A DNA stretch of 42,278 nucleotides from Anaerolineales bacterium. Its GTDB lineage: Bacteria; Chloroflexota; Anaerolineae; Anaerolineales; Villigracilaceae. Below are positions 25,601-34,965 of this stretch, in pieces (positions within the stretch are counted from its first letter, which is position 1; each line of letters starts with the position of its first letter). Location: positions 1-42,278 of the forward strand of contig JANJTV010000061.1 in the NCBI GenBank assembly GCA_024710905.1. The letters are read 5' to 3'. Under the pieces are notes generated by a model. That model was not told where the DNA came from and ran no database searches. It saw only the letters and a program-made list of their open reading frames with translations. Both the position numbers and the translations under genes were made by a program.

Positions 25601-26023
25601 TTATTCCTTATCAACCTGAACGCCATGCGGGTGTTCAGACCCGGCATACACTTTCAAGCGTTTCAACAGCGCACGACCCATCTTGTTGTGCGGTAACATG
25701 CCCCACACAGCAGAGTGGATCACGCGGTCCGAGTGGGTCTTGAGCTGGTCGCGCAGCGTCACAGCCTTCAGGCCGCCGGGGTAATGAGAATGGTGATAAT
25801 ACACCTTCTCATCCATCTTCTTGCCAGTCACGGTAACGTGCTTGGCGTTAATTACAATCACATTGTCGCCCATCGGCACGCCGGGAGTGAAAGTGGGCTT
25901 ATGTTTGCCCAGCAACAGCGCAGCAATCTTGGTCGCCAGGCGGCCTAGGTTCTCACCTGCAGCATCCACAACAACCCAATCGCGCTCGATCTCAGCAGCC
26001 TTAGGATAATACGATTTATACAC
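25601..26023 (-). CDS. rplM: 50S ribosomal protein L13
   Basis: A 140-residue L13 that binds 23S rRNA early in large-subunit assembly. Recognised by VVVDAAGENLGRLATKIA, MGDNVIVINAKHVTVTGKK, YYHHSHYPGGLK and the late MLPHNKMGRALLKRLKVYAG. I choose the GTG ending at 26023: GGAGAG lies six bases before it, and the length then fits the family. The longer frame to 26116 would add a non-family N-terminus. No promoter was seen in the 56 bases after truA. Confidence 0.95.
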   Translation of the reverse strand: MYKSYYPKAAEIERDWVVVDAAGENLGRLATKIAALLLGKHKPTFTPGVPMGDNVIVINAKHVTVTGKKMDEKVYYHHSHYPGGLKAVTLRDQLKTHSDRVIHSAVWGMLPHNKMGRALLKRLKVYAGSEHPHGVQVDKE

Positions 26024-26079
26024 GGTCGTCTCTCCACTTACATAATTCGTTCTTTTAATTGACACAACAAAATTCCCGC

Positions 26080-26823
26080 TCAGGGATAAGCAACATGCAC
26101 CAAAGTCAGACCACATGCCGGGGCAAGGCCAGCCGGGAGCTGGCTCCCCCCCAGCCTGCCTTCCAACGCATCAGAAAGCGCCTCAGCTGGGAGTTTTCCC
26201 TGCGCAACCACCACCTGCAGGAAGGTCATCCTCCGTACCATCCGGTACAAAAAGGCATCCGCTTCCACGGTGAAAATCCACGCAGATTGTTCCTGCCGCC
26301 ATGTTGCCAGGCTTACTGACCGCACTGTGCTGCTTCCGGCCCGGGGCGGGGAACCAAAAGCGGCAAAGTCATATCGGCCAACCAACCTGTTCGCAGTCTG
26401 TGTCAGGGTTTCCCCATTCACTACAGGCCACACCCGCCAGGCAAATTTCTCCTGTAAAGGGTCACGCACTGGCTGGCAAAACAGGCGGTACTCGTACCGG
26501 CGCGTGAGCGCATCGAACCGGGGATGGAAGTCGCGGTTGGCAACTTGTACATCCCTGACGACCAGATCGGCTGGCAACAGGGCGTTAAGCGCTTTTTGAA
26601 GCGCCTCGAGCGAGTGGGGCCAGTCCAATTCACAGCTGGAAACTTGCCCACTGGCATGCACACCGCTGTCGGTCCGGCCAGCCAGGATGACGGATTTCTC
26701 ACGCCATCCCAATTGGCCAAGGGCCTTTTCCAACTCTCCCTGCACCGTACGGGATTTCGCCTGGCGTTGACTCCCTGCAAAAGCGGAGCCATCATAAGCG
26801 AGAATAAGTTTGTAACGTTCCAT
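26080..26823 (-). CDS. truA: tRNA pseudouridine(38-40) synthase TruA
   Basis: About 247 residues. TruA isomerises uridines 38-40 in the anticodon arm. The N-terminal YKLILAYDGSAFAGSQRQ and catalytic Asp in LAGRTDSGVHASGQV are intact. RFDALTRRYEYRLF and FLYRMVRRMTFLQVVVAQGK near the end are also typical. I take the ATG ending at 26823, just before the conserved strand. A TTG at 26847 would add eight residues and is possible, since neither has a clear binding site. It lies between rplQ and rplM, as in many bacteria. Confidence 0.94.
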   Translation of the reverse strand: MERYKLILAYDGSAFAGSQRQAKSRTVQGELEKALGQLGWREKSVILAGRTDSGVHASGQVSSCELDWPHSLEALQKALNALLPADLVVRDVQVANRDFHPRFDALTRRYEYRLFCQPVRDPLQEKFAWRVWPVVNGETLTQTANRLVGRYDFAAFGSPPRAGSSTVRSVSLATWRQEQSAWIFTVEADAFLYRMVRRMTFLQVVVAQGKLPAEALSDALEGRLGGSQLPAGLAPACGLTLVHVAYP

Positions 26824-26857
26824 CGCATGAGCAGGCTTGCTGCTCAAACTTCCAAGA

Positions 26858-27238
26858 CTACTCTTCTACCAATTCCAGCATAACCATTTCGGCAGCATCA
26901 CCCTGGCGAGGCCCAAGTTTGAGCATGCGGGTATAGCCACCATTGCGGCTGGCAAAGCGCGGGGCGATATCGTCAAACAGCTTCTTGACGACTTCGTTAC
27001 CGCCACCCAGTTTGGAAGTAACCAAACGGCGGGCATTGACCTTGGCAACCTCTTCGGCCTCGGCAGAGCGGCGGGCAATAGTGATCATGCGTTCGGCATC
27101 GCCACGGATGGCTTCAGCCTTGGCACGGGTCGTGGTAATCCGCTCATGGGTGAAGAGTTGTTTGATTAAGTTACGGCGCAACGCAATTCGTGCACCCTTG
27201 GTGCGCCCAAGTTTGTATCCAGCTACCTGATGTCGCAT
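26858..27238 (-). CDS. rplQ: 50S ribosomal protein L17
   Basis: A 126-residue L17, near the tunnel exit of the large subunit. Opens with MRHQVAGYKLGRTKGARIAL and carries LIKQLFTHERITTTRAKAEA and the tail strand GGYTRMLKLGPRQGDAAEMV, all family hallmarks. It follows rpoA by six bases, the usual alpha-operon order. Length is normal. Confidence 0.97.
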   Translation of the reverse strand: MRHQVAGYKLGRTKGARIALRRNLIKQLFTHERITTTRAKAEAIRGDAERMITIARRSAEAEEVAKVNARRLVTSKLGGGNEVVKKLFDDIAPRFASRNGGYTRMLKLGPRQGDAAEMVMLELVEE

Positions 27239-27244
27239 CTTATA

Positions 27245-28213
27245 TTACTCCGCGTTCGTCTTTTCTTCTTTAATATAGCCCTTTTCGATCATCTTCTGGC
27301 GAAGTTCATCGAGGCTCTTTTCACCAAAATTGCGGATGCTCATCACGGCCTGTTCACCTTTTTCGAGCAGGTCGAGAACATCGCCGACAGTGGTGATGCC
27401 AGTGCGCTTCAACGAGTTGAAAACACGCACCGAAAGGTCGAGGGCTTCCACAGGAGTTTCAGCCATTTCGCTCGAAAGGCGTGAGCCGGTGACTTCCTTC
27501 TCCAAGGTGATTGTTAAGGATTCTTCGTTAATGCCCGCCACAAACTTCAGGTGCTCGATCATAATCTTGGCGGCAGAACTCAGGGCGCGTTCCGGGGAAA
27601 TCGTCCCATCCGTCCAAATCTCGATTGTCAGGCGGTCATAGTTGGTGCTCTGGCCCACGCGGGCATTGTTCACTTCCCAGTTGACCCGCTTGACCGGGCT
27701 AAAAATGGCATCTACCGGAAGTTCGCCAATCGGCAGGTGGCCATTGCGTTCGTTGGACGGGGAATAACCGCGTCCTCGTTCAACGGTCAGCTCAAGATCC
27801 AGGCGGGTCTTCGGGTTGTCGACCGTGAACAGGTACAGGTCGGGGTTGATGATTTCCACTTCCGACGGCGCAATGATGTCTGCCGCCGTGACTGTACCTT
27901 CGCCGCGCACTTCCAAGTGCATACGGGTGCTGTCCACGCCGTTCAATTTCAGGCGCAATTGCTTGATTTGCAACATCACCTGAACAACATCCTCACGCAC
28001 ACCGGGAATGTCACTAAACTCATGCAGGACATCCGAAATACGGACGGAGGAGACAGCGGCTCCATCCAACGAGGAAAGCAGAACCCGGCGCAGGGCATTA
28101 CCAACAGTAACACCGTAACCACGTTCCAGCGGGCTGATAATAAATTTTCCGTAATTTCGAGCCTCTGCTTCACGCTCGATTTTCGGCATGACCATATTCG
28201 TTAAGCCGGTCAC
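27245..28213 (-). CDS. rpoA: DNA-directed RNA polymerase subunit alpha
   Basis: A 322-residue alpha subunit. The N-terminal dimerisation domain includes ERGYGVTVGNALRRVLLSSL and GEGTVTAADI. The C-terminal domain (about 255-315) has FNSLKRTGITTVGDVLDL and SIRNFGEKSLDEL, which bind UP elements and activators. The GTG at 28211-28213 follows GAGAGAGG and gives the normal N-terminus; ATG codons lie slightly downstream. The 62-base gap after rpsD is among the larger gaps in the operon and contains nothing obvious. Confidence 0.97.
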   Translation of the reverse strand: MTGLTNMVMPKIEREAEARNYGKFIISPLERGYGVTVGNALRRVLLSSLDGAAVSSVRISDVLHEFSDIPGVREDVVQVMLQIKQLRLKLNGVDSTRMHLEVRGEGTVTAADIIAPSEVEIINPDLYLFTVDNPKTRLDLELTVERGRGYSPSNERNGHLPIGELPVDAIFSPVKRVNWEVNNARVGQSTNYDRLTIEIWTDGTISPERALSSAAKIMIEHLKFVAGINEESLTITLEKEVTGSRLSSEMAETPVEALDLSVRVFNSLKRTGITTVGDVLDLLEKGEQAVMSIRNFGEKSLDELRQKMIEKGYIKEEKTNAE

Positions 28214-28275
28214 AGTTCACCTCTCTCTTCTGAGAAAACAGCAGTAGTTTACCCCAGGGGGTGCCGACAAAACTA

Positions 28276-28923
28276 TTACCGGGAATAGTATTCGACGATC
28301 AATTGTTCGTTCAGGCTGCCGTCAATTTCAGCACGCTCGGGCAATCGCTGGACTGTTCCGGTCAGGGTCTTTGCGTCACGGGTCAACCAGGCCGGGAAGT
28401 TTCGGGCTTCGGCCAGGGAGGGCAAATCCTTAAAGTAAGTGCTGCCACGAGAACCTTCACGGACCTGAACCTCATCCCCGGCGGAAAGCAACATGGAGGG
28501 GATATCCGTGCGGCGGCCATTTACAGTGAAGTGGCCGTGGGTTACCAGCAGGCGGGCCTGGGAGCGGCTGGTTGCAAAACCGAGCCGGTAGACTACGCTG
28601 TCGAGGCGGGATTCCAGAATCTGCAGCAGATTGAGACCAGTCAGGCCGCGGCGCTTGAGCGAAACCGCATAGTATCGGCGGAACTGGCGCTCAAGGACAC
28701 CATATACGCGTCGGGCGCGCTGCTTAGCGCGCAACTGGCGCGCATAATCGGACTCGCGGCCAGACATGCTCTTGCTACGGCCACTGGATTTACCATGCTG
28801 GCCAGGAGCAAACTCGCGTTTCTCAAAAGCACATTTCGGGGTGTAGCAACGATCACCCTTCAAAAACAATTTTTCACCTTCACGCCGGCATAGTTTACAA
28901 ACCGGCCCAAGATACTTCGCCAT
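28276..28923 (-). CDS. rpsD: 30S ribosomal protein S4
   Basis: A 215-residue S4 that nucleates 30S body assembly. The N-terminus has a four-Cys zinc site (CKLC, then GDRCYTPKC), the zinc-bearing form of S4. The S4 RNA-binding domain is [25 protein letters not shown], split here only by the helical break. S4 represses its own operon in E. coli; no equivalent pseudoknot was recognised here. Confidence 0.96.
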   Translation of the reverse strand: MAKYLGPVCKLCRREGEKLFLKGDRCYTPKCAFEKREFAPGQHGKSSGRSKSMSGRESDYARQLRAKQRARRVYGVLERQFRRYYAVSLKRRGLTGLNLLQILESRLDSVVYRLGFATSRSQARLLVTHGHFTVNGRRTDIPSMLLSAGDEVQVREGSRGSTYFKDLPSLAEARNFPAWLTRDAKTLTGTVQRLPERAEIDGSLNEQLIVEYYSR

Positions 28924-28944
28924 GTATCGTACCTCTCTCCTGAA

Positions 28945-29349
28945 TTACACGCGGCGTTTCTTCGGGGGACGGCAGCCGTTATGAGGAACGGGTGTCGTAT
29001 CCGAAATGGATTTAACTTTGATGCCCATGGCCTGGACAGCGCGAATTGCAGATTCGCGTCCAGGGCCGGGACCTTTCACAATCACATCGGCTTCCTGCAA
29101 GCCCATCTGCTGGGCAGCCTTAATGGCCTGCTCAGTGGCGAGACGCGCAGCAAACGGCGTGCTCTTACGGGAACCCTTGAAGCCAGCCGAGCCGGAGCTC
29201 CCCCAGGCAATGGTATTGCCGGAGGTGTCGGTGATCGTAACAATAGTATTGTTGAAGGAGGCAAAAATGTGAACCTGCCCCGCGGACAACATTCTTTTTG
29301 TTTTCTTGGCGCCGGTGGAACGGCGCGCCTGACGTACGCTTTGTGCCAT
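28945..29349 (-). CDS. rpsK: 30S ribosomal protein S11
   Basis: A 134-residue S11 of the 30S platform, near the mRNA exit. Seen by [34 protein letters not shown] and the C-terminal [15 protein letters not shown]. Its first 15 residues are basic and disordered, as usual. It lies between rpsM and rpsD in standard order. Confidence 0.97.
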   Translation of the reverse strand: MAQSVRQARRSTGAKKTKRMLSAGQVHIFASFNNTIVTITDTSGNTIAWGSSGSAGFKGSRKSTPFAARLATEQAIKAAQQMGLQEADVIVKGPGPGRESAIRAVQAMGIKVKSISDTTPVPHNGCRPPKKRRV

Positions 29350-29373
29350 ACTACCTCGTTACCTTTTCTCTGA

Positions 29374-29760
29374 TTACTTCTTGGCGCCACGGCGACGACC
29401 GCGACCGGCAACAGTCTTCTTGGGACCCTTGCGAGTACGAGAGTTCGTGCGCGTACGCTGGCCATGAACAGGAAGATTGCGGCGATGACGCAGGCCGCGA
29501 TAACAGCCAATTTCGATCAACCGTTTAATATTGAGCTGCTCCTGGCGACGAAGGTCACCTTCCAATTTAAAGTTCTTGGAGATGAATTCGCGCAGGGCGG
29601 CTACTTCAGCCTCGGTCAGATCCTTGATACGAGTATCAGGATTGATTTTGGTTTCCTGAAGAATAACGCGTGAACGAGTAGGGCCAATCCCATACAAATA
29701 GGTCAGGCCAATTTCCACACGCTTGTTACGAGGTAAGTCGATGCCTTCAATACGTGCCAT
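29374..29760 (-). CDS. rpsM: 30S ribosomal protein S13
   Basis: A 128-residue S13 from the head of the small subunit, touching P-site tRNA and bridge B1. Motifs are [32 protein letters not shown] and the tail [20 protein letters not shown]. It follows rpmJ by six bases and is co-transcribed from the promoter before rpmJ. Confidence 0.97.
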   Translation of the reverse strand: MARIEGIDLPRNKRVEIGLTYLYGIGPTRSRVILQETKINPDTRIKDLTEAEVAALREFISKNFKLEGDLRRQEQLNIKRLIEIGCYRGLRHRRNLPVHGQRTRTNSRTRKGPKKTVAGRGRRRGAKK

Positions 29761-29766
29761 TTTCTT

Positions 29767-29880
29767 TTACCCTTGTCGCTGCTTGTGTTTGGGATTTTCG
29801 CAAATAACGAATAACCGGCCGCTCCGGCGAACAACCTTGCACTTTGCACAGCGTTTTCGAATGGATGGTGAAACTTTCAT
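29767..29880 (-). CDS. rpmJ: 50S ribosomal protein L36
   Basis: A 37-residue protein: [19 protein letters not shown], then the Cys and His of [13 protein letters not shown]. The C-x2-C, C and H residues are the zinc ligands of the zinc-containing L36 form. AAGGAG lies a little far upstream of the ATG, about 12 bases. It sits between map and rpsM. Normally infA is the gene on its 5' side, but here a promoter is. Confidence 0.96.
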   Translation of the reverse strand: MKVSPSIRKRCAKCKVVRRSGRLFVICENPKHKQRQG

Positions 29881-29934
29881 AATTGCCTTCCTTCTCCTTT
29901 GCAGCCAAAACAACAGGCGGCAGACGAAGCTTTA

Positions 29935-29962
29935 ATTATACGTACTTTTGTCTTTTTGTCCA
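29935..29962 (-). promoter_or_regulatory. Internal promoter for rpmJ-rpsM-rpsK-rpsD-rpoA-rplQ
   Basis: On the minus strand, TGGACA (29957-29962) and TATAAT (29935-29940) stand 16 bases apart. The start would be near 29928, giving a leader of about 48 bases with AAGGAG before rpmJ. The 107-base map-rpmJ gap is far longer than most junctions in the operon. Confidence 0.65.
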
Positions 29963-29987
29963 GTTTCAGGCGCATTTGCCGTATGGA

Positions 29988-30758
29988 TCAGGGGACAGTC
30001 AGGATGAGGGGCTCACCTTCGGTAACGGCAACGGAGTGCTCAAAGTGCGCCGTCAATGATCCATCGGCAGAAGCAACCGTCCACTTATCTGCCAATATTT
30101 TTGTTCGATGTGTGCCGATTAGCACCATCGGTTCCAGCGCGATTACCATTCCTGTTCGCAGGGGGACACCTGTGCCGGGCTTGCCATAATTCGGCACCTG
30201 GGGTCCTTCGTGCATTTCCCTGCCTACGCCATGGCCGGTATACTCGCGCGTAACATGAAAACCATGGCGTTCCACATATTGCTGTATCGTGGCTGATACA
30301 TCCCCCGTGCGGTTACCGGGGCGCATCTTTGCTATACCCTCGTAGAGGGCCTTCTCAGTGACCTCGAGCAACTTTTGGGCTTTGGGAGAAACCTTGCCCA
30401 CGCCCGCAGTAAAGGCTGAGTCTGCCACATATCCCTGGAAATACGTCCCACAATCAATCGAGACAATATCCCCTTCGTTCAATAGGCGGGTGGCACTCGG
30501 GATACCATGTACCAATTCCGCATTGATGCTGACTGTAATGGAACTGGGGAATGGCGGGTGACCATAGCCCTTGAACGGGGATACAGCGCCGTGTTTCTTC
30601 AGCACCTGCTCGGCAGCCGCGTCGAGCTCAGCTGTTGAAACACCGGGTTGTAAAAGAGCACGGACTGTCGCCAGGACAGTGGCATTAATGCGACCAGCTT
30701 CACGCATGATCGCAATCTCTGCCGGGTTTTTGATGTTAACTTGGCGTTCCCAGTCCAT
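29988..30758 (-). CDS. map: Type I methionine aminopeptidase
   Basis: A 256-residue MetAP that removes the initiator Met from new proteins. Metal ligands are all present: both Asp in DCGTYFQGYVADSAFT, His in YTGHGVGREMHEGP, Glu in MVIALEPMV, and the last Glu in SVAVTEGEPL. No N-terminal zinc extension is present. It lies in the usual secY-adk-map order and ends the first part of the superoperon before the internal promoter. Confidence 0.97.
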   Translation of the reverse strand: MDWERQVNIKNPAEIAIMREAGRINATVLATVRALLQPGVSTAELDAAAEQVLKKHGAVSPFKGYGHPPFPSSITVSINAELVHGIPSATRLLNEGDIVSIDCGTYFQGYVADSAFTAGVGKVSPKAQKLLEVTEKALYEGIAKMRPGNRTGDVSATIQQYVERHGFHVTREYTGHGVGREMHEGPQVPNYGKPGTGVPLRTGMVIALEPMVLIGTHRTKILADKWTVASADGSLTAHFEHSVAVTEGEPLILTVP

Positions 30759-30772
30759 AGTTCACAAAAGTG

Positions 30773-31423
30773 TTACTTATTCAAGAAAGACAATAACTGG
30801 GCCGATACTTCATCAATCGGCTGTGCGCCGTTGATTTCGACCAGAGTCCCCTGCGATTTATAGAACTCGATCAGGGGGGTTGTCTGCTGGAGGTAAACCT
30901 GGATACGCTTTACCACCGTCTCAACCTTATCATCTTCGCGCTGGTAAAGTTCTGAACCGTCAATATCGCACTTTCCTGCCTGGCGAGGCTGGTTGAACTT
31001 TTCATGGAAGATATGCCCGGAAGCACGGCAGGTCCAACGACCTGTCAGGCGCTCAATCAGCACTTCATCCGGTGCCATGATAAACGGCACCATGTTCACC
31101 TTGCCGCCAAAAACAGCCAGCATTTTATCCAGAGCGACCGCCTGGGCGGGAGTGCGAGGGAAACCATCCAGGATGGCTCCGTTCTTGCAATCCGGCCGTT
31201 CAAAGCGTTCGCGAATCATAGCAATCGTTACATCATCCGGCACCAACTCACCCTTGCTCATGTAAGTTTGCGCCAACTTGCCCATTTCCGTACCATCTTT
31301 TAAGTTCTCCCGGAAGATATCGCCGGAAGAAATATGCGGCAATTCCAACTGCGAGGCCAGCACTTTTGCCTGTGTGCCCTTCCCTACACCAGGAGGGCCA
31401 AGCATAACGATGTATGTGGGCAT
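30773..31423 (-). CDS. adk: Adenylate kinase
   Basis: A 216-residue long-form adenylate kinase, interconverting ATP + AMP and 2 ADP. The P-loop is GPPGVGKGTQAK, the AMP site has SSGDIFREN and DGFPRTPAQA, and the LID is about 126-163. In the LID the four positions that hold zinc in Gram-positive enzymes read Cys, Ser, Cys, Asp (TCRASG ... KCDIDG). This is midway between the zinc-binding type and the hydrogen-bonded type. The gene is 11 bases from secY. Confidence 0.97.
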   Translation of the reverse strand: MPTYIVMLGPPGVGKGTQAKVLASQLELPHISSGDIFRENLKDGTEMGKLAQTYMSKGELVPDDVTIAMIRERFERPDCKNGAILDGFPRTPAQAVALDKMLAVFGGKVNMVPFIMAPDEVLIERLTGRWTCRASGHIFHEKFNQPRQAGKCDIDGSELYQREDDKVETVVKRIQVYLQQTTPLIEFYKSQGTLVEINGAQPIDEVSAQLLSFLNK

Positions 31424-31434
31424 TAATTCCCTCC

Positions 31435-32814
31435 CTAACGGACAAGGATCGAATCTTGGTAGCCGTGCAGTTTCAGCTCAGCGTCTATCGTGGAGAAAGT
31501 ATCGCGAACGACACCCACCACAATCAGCAAGCCGGAAGAAGAAACCAGGAACAGGCCAGCAGAGGAGGTCAGTGAACCGATGCCGATACTCTGCAACAAC
31601 AGACTGAGCAGGTAAGGCAGGATGGCGATCAGGCCCAGGAACAATGCACCCGGCAGGGTGATACGGCGTTGAACGCGGGTCAGATATTTTTGGGTTGGAG
31701 CACCCCGGTTCACACCCGGGATTTGAGCACCGACTCGCTTCAGGTTCTCGCCATAGTTCTGTTGGCTGAATAAAACATCCGTGTAGAAAAAGGCGAACAG
31801 GACAACCATAAAGAAATAAAGCAGCCAGTAAACCCAGGCATTCGCGCCAGAACCACTGAATGTATTGGAGACATTCAGGGCAAACTGGGCAACCTGCTGG
31901 TTCTCATTATTAATGAACCAGGAGGAAAGAATTGTTGGGAATTGGAGTAAGGCGCTGGCAAAGATCAGCGGAATCATCCCGGCCATGTTCACCATGAGGG
32001 GTAAAGAAGCCTTGACGGGCATGGACATACGATTGCCCATCCGACGGCCCGGATACATCACCGGGACATGTCGGCGTCCCTGCTGGATGTAAACAATGAC
32101 AAAGATGGTCGCAATAACAACCACAATCGTCATCAACAGCAACCAGATACGGTTTTGCTCATCAGCAAGGATGGCGCCAAGGTTGGTAGGCATCTGCGAA
32201 ACAATCCCGGCAAAGATAATCAGGGAAAGACCCTGACCCCGAATGCCGTACTCAGAAATTAGCTCACCCAGCCAAATCGCAAACATCGTTCCAGCCACCA
32301 TAGCTGTCAGGGCAGTAAATGATGGCAGGAAATTGTTAATCAGGTCAAAATTGATGATGTACCCAATCTGGGCTTGCAAGGCAAATGAATTAAAGATATT
32401 GATTTGCCCGATCGCTGAAAGAGTTGCCATGGGAACAACCAGGTAGTACGTCCAGCGTTCCATCAACTTGCGGCCTTCGGTTGGGTTTTCTTCCATCCGA
32501 CGCTGCAACTGGGGAATGATCGGCACCAGCAATTGGATAATAATCTGGGCAGTAATATAAGGGTACACACCCATTGAAAGCAATGAGAAGCGTGACACCG
32601 TACCACCCGATAGCAGGTCCAGGAAGTTGAAGAAGTTTCCACCCTGAGCCGCAAAGCTGGCGCGCAGGCTGGCCAGGGCCGCAAAATCAATCCCGGGCAC
32701 GGGCACATTGGCTGCCAGGCGATAAATGACCAGCAGGCCAAGTGTCACCAATAGCATCCGGCGAATATCTTCAGATTTCCAAAGAAACCGCAGGGCCGAC
32801 CAGGTGCTCTTCAT
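31435..32814 (-). CDS. secY: Preprotein translocase subunit SecY
   Basis: A 459-residue channel protein with ten membrane spans, the core of the Sec translocon. The first span is LLVTLGLLVIYRLAANVPVPGID, with the typical NVPVPG entry to the plug region. GVYPYITAQIIIQLL belongs to helix 2, and GENLKRVGAQIPGVNRG forms the cytosolic loop that contacts SecA and ribosome. Length is at the longer end of the family. It is coupled to rplO with a 14-base gap. Confidence 0.97.
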   Translation of the reverse strand: MKSTWSALRFLWKSEDIRRMLLVTLGLLVIYRLAANVPVPGIDFAALASLRASFAAQGGNFFNFLDLLSGGTVSRFSLLSMGVYPYITAQIIIQLLVPIIPQLQRRMEENPTEGRKLMERWTYYLVVPMATLSAIGQINIFNSFALQAQIGYIINFDLINNFLPSFTALTAMVAGTMFAIWLGELISEYGIRGQGLSLIIFAGIVSQMPTNLGAILADEQNRIWLLLMTIVVVIATIFVIVYIQQGRRHVPVMYPGRRMGNRMSMPVKASLPLMVNMAGMIPLIFASALLQFPTILSSWFINNENQQVAQFALNVSNTFSGSGANAWVYWLLYFFMVVLFAFFYTDVLFSQQNYGENLKRVGAQIPGVNRGAPTQKYLTRVQRRITLPGALFLGLIAILPYLLSLLLQSIGIGSLTSSAGLFLVSSSGLLIVVGVVRDTFSTIDAELKLHGYQDSILVR

Positions 32815-32828
32815 AGGTCGAATTCTCC

Positions 32829-33284
32829 TTAGGCAATAATTTCAACGCTGCCGCCAGCCGCTTCAATCTTGCTTTTGGCGCTGGCGCTGACGCGATGGAC
32901 ACGAACCTTAAGGGCGACCTTGATCTCGCCACGGCCCAGGATCACGACCGGGTTACGAGGATCACGCAACAGGCGCGCCCCGGCCAGCGCTTCGGGGGTA
33001 ACATCCGCGCCAGCCTTGAAGGAATCACCAAGCTGATCGAGATTGATCTCGTTATATTCAACCTGGTTGGGGGGCGTAAAACCTTCACCCCGCATGAACG
33101 GTAAGCGACGGAAGAAAGGCAGGTTACCACCCTGACGGTACAGGTGGCCGCCCTCACCGGAGCGGGAACCCTGACCTTTAGTACCGCGGCCGCTGGTTTT
33201 ACCCTGGCCCGCAGAGATACCACGGCCCACGCGCTTGCGTTGCTTTTTCGAGCCGGGATTAGGGGTTAAGTCATGGAGTTTCAT
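32829..33284 (-). CDS. rplO: 50S ribosomal protein L15
   Basis: A 151-residue L15, an assembly protein of the large subunit. MKLHDLTPNPGSKKQRKRVG, GRGTKGQGSRSG and FFRRLPFMRGEGF are classic. The ATG ending at 33284 is clear from the family start and AGGAAAA before it; the open frame to 33431 runs into rpmD and is not real protein. Seven bases separate it from rpmD. Confidence 0.96.
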   Translation of the reverse strand: MKLHDLTPNPGSKKQRKRVGRGISAGQGKTSGRGTKGQGSRSGEGGHLYRQGGNLPFFRRLPFMRGEGFTPPNQVEYNEINLDQLGDSFKAGADVTPEALAGARLLRDPRNPVVILGRGEIKVALKVRVHRVSASAKSKIEAAGGSVEIIA

Positions 33285-33291
33285 TATTTTC

Positions 33292-33486
33292 CTACTCTTC
33301 AACTTGTACCAAGTGAACCACTTTGCGCAGCATACCGCGCAAAGCGGGGGTGTCAACATGCTCAATGGTCTGGTGCATACGGCGCAACCCCAGGGCCTTA
33401 ACAGTCTTCTTCTGGGTTTCGTCATAACCAATGGGGCTTTTGACGAGGGTTACCCGCAATTTTTTGGATTCAGCCTTTTTAGCCAT
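33292..33486 (-). CDS. rpmD: 50S ribosomal protein L30
   Basis: A 64-residue L30 with the usual strand [20 protein letters not shown] and [20 protein letters not shown]. It overlaps the end of rpsE by eight bases, so translation of the two is probably coupled. Confidence 0.95.
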   Translation of the reverse strand: MAKKAESKKLRVTLVKSPIGYDETQKKTVKALGLRRMHQTIEHVDTPALRGMLRKVVHLVQVEE

Positions 33487-34018
33487 TCTTCCTCCTGCGT
33501 TCCCAGAACGGCATCAGTTCTTCCACAGCCTTGCCACGTCGGGCGGCTTCTTCCTTGGGAGACTTGAGCTGCCCCAGCGCATCAAAGGTTGCCATGACGC
33601 TGTTGAGTACATTCGACCCGCCCATGGATTTGGTCAAAATATCACGAATACCAACGGACTCGAGAACAGCGCGAACACCGCCGGCGGCAATTACGCCCGT
33701 ACCGCGGGAAGCGGGTTTGAGCAAAATGCGCGAACCACCCACCCGTCCCAAGACTTCATGTGGAATGGTGGTGCCGAGAGTAAAGACCTGGCGAATATCC
33801 TTGCGGGCACGCTCAGAAGCCTTGCGCATGGCGTCGGGCACGGCATTGGCCTTGCCAATGCCCATCCCCACCTTTCCATGGCCGTCACCGATCACCACAG
33901 TCACACGGAACTGGAAACGGCGGCCACCTTTTACAACCTTGGCCACGCGGGCGATTTCGATCACGCGCTCTTCGAACTGTTCCTGCTGCTCTAATTCTTT
34001 AACTTCAAAGTCAGACAT
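33479..34018 (-). CDS. rpsE: 30S ribosomal protein S5
   Basis: A 179-residue S5, part of the decoding-site periphery and mRNA entry. [20 protein letters not shown] is the double-stranded-RNA-binding core, followed by [20 protein letters not shown] and the [20 protein letters not shown]-terminal domain. GGAG lies six bases before the ATG ending at 34018; a TTG at 34030 is unlikely. Confidence 0.96.
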   Translation of the reverse strand: MSDFEVKELEQQEQFEERVIEIARVAKVVKGGRRFQFRVTVVIGDGHGKVGMGIGKANAVPDAMRKASERARKDIRQVFTLGTTIPHEVLGRVGGSRILLKPASRGTGVIAAGGVRAVLESVGIRDILTKSMGGSNVLNSVMATFDALGQLKSPKEEAARRGKAVEELMPFWERRRKNG

Positions 34019-34036
34019 ATAAATCTCCAATCAGGG

Positions 34037-34402
34037 CTAGAAATCAAGACCGCCTTCGCGGGCGCCATCGGCCAGGGCCTTGATACGACCCATGTAGCGA
34101 AAACCACCGCGATCAAAGACGACCATTTCAATGCCCTTGTTCTTGGCGCGTTGGGCAACAGCCTTACCAACTTCGCGAGCCTGGTCAAGTTTTTTCAGCT
34201 TGCCAAGCTTGGCGCGCAATTCCGAGTCAACAGTTGAAGCGGAAACCAGGGTCTGGCCTTCCATGTCATCAATGACCTGGGCATAAATTTCATTCAGGCT
34301 GCGGAAAACGCTCAGGCGCGGGCAGGCTGTGGTGCCAAAAATTTTCTTGCGCACACGCAGGTGACGGCGCTGGCGAGCTGCAGCACGAGATTTGTCAGCC
34401 AT
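34037..34402 (-). CDS. rplR: 50S ribosomal protein L18
   Basis: A 121-residue L18 that brings 5S rRNA into the central protuberance with L5. [32 protein letters not shown] and [20 protein letters not shown] are the family blocks. It is three bases from rplF. Confidence 0.97.
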   Translation of the reverse strand: MADKSRAAARQRRHLRVRKKIFGTTACPRLSVFRSLNEIYAQVIDDMEGQTLVSASTVDSELRAKLGKLKKLDQAREVGKAVAQRAKNKGIEMVVFDRGGFRYMGRIKALADGAREGGLDF

Positions 34403-34405
34403 ATG

Positions 34406-34954
34406 CTACTTCTTTCCTTTCCCAGATTTACCGGCTTTACGGCGAACACGCTCACCAAGATAGTGAAGGCCTTTGCCGAGGTAGGGTTCCACCGGGCGGA
34501 CTTCGCGAATGTTGTTGGCAACTTGGCCAACCACTTCTTTATCATAGCCCATCACCTTAATCTGGCGCACCTTGGCATCAACATCAAACTTGATACCGGC
34601 AGGCGGCTCTACAGTGATTGGGTGTGAGTAACCCATAAACAACATGAGCTTTTCACCACTCATTTCAGCGCGATAGCCAACGCCATCCCACTCAAGCACC
34701 TTTTCAAAACCGGTGCTAACACCATGAATCATATTGAACAATACAGCCCGGGTCGTACCATGCAGGGCACGTTCAGAAGGAGCATCGGAGCGGCGCGATA
34801 CGTTAATCTGGCCGTCTTCCATGGCGAGACCTATCAGCGGAGAGAACTCACGCTGCATTTCGCCTTTCGGGCCCTTAACCTTGACCAGGGAACCCTTGAA
34901 CTCAACCTGAACACCAGCAGGTACAGCGATGGGCAAGCGTCCTACGCGAGACAC
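34406..34954 (-). CDS. rplF: 50S ribosomal protein L6
   Basis: A 182-residue L6 near the sarcin-ricin loop and factor site. It begins SRVGRLPIAVPAGVQV and holds two L6 folds; the second contains GVGYRAEMSGEKLMLFMGYSH. GTG at 34952-34954 is the start because AGGAGG precedes it at the right distance and the family N-terminus begins there. The upstream frame only reads the binding site. Confidence 0.95.
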   Translation of the reverse strand: MSRVGRLPIAVPAGVQVEFKGSLVKVKGPKGEMQREFSPLIGLAMEDGQINVSRRSDAPSERALHGTTRAVLFNMIHGVSTGFEKVLEWDGVGYRAEMSGEKLMLFMGYSHPITVEPPAGIKFDVDAKVRQIKVMGYDKEVVGQVANNIREVRPVEPYLGKGLHYLGERVRRKAGKSGKGKK

Positions 34955-34965
34955 AATACCACCTC

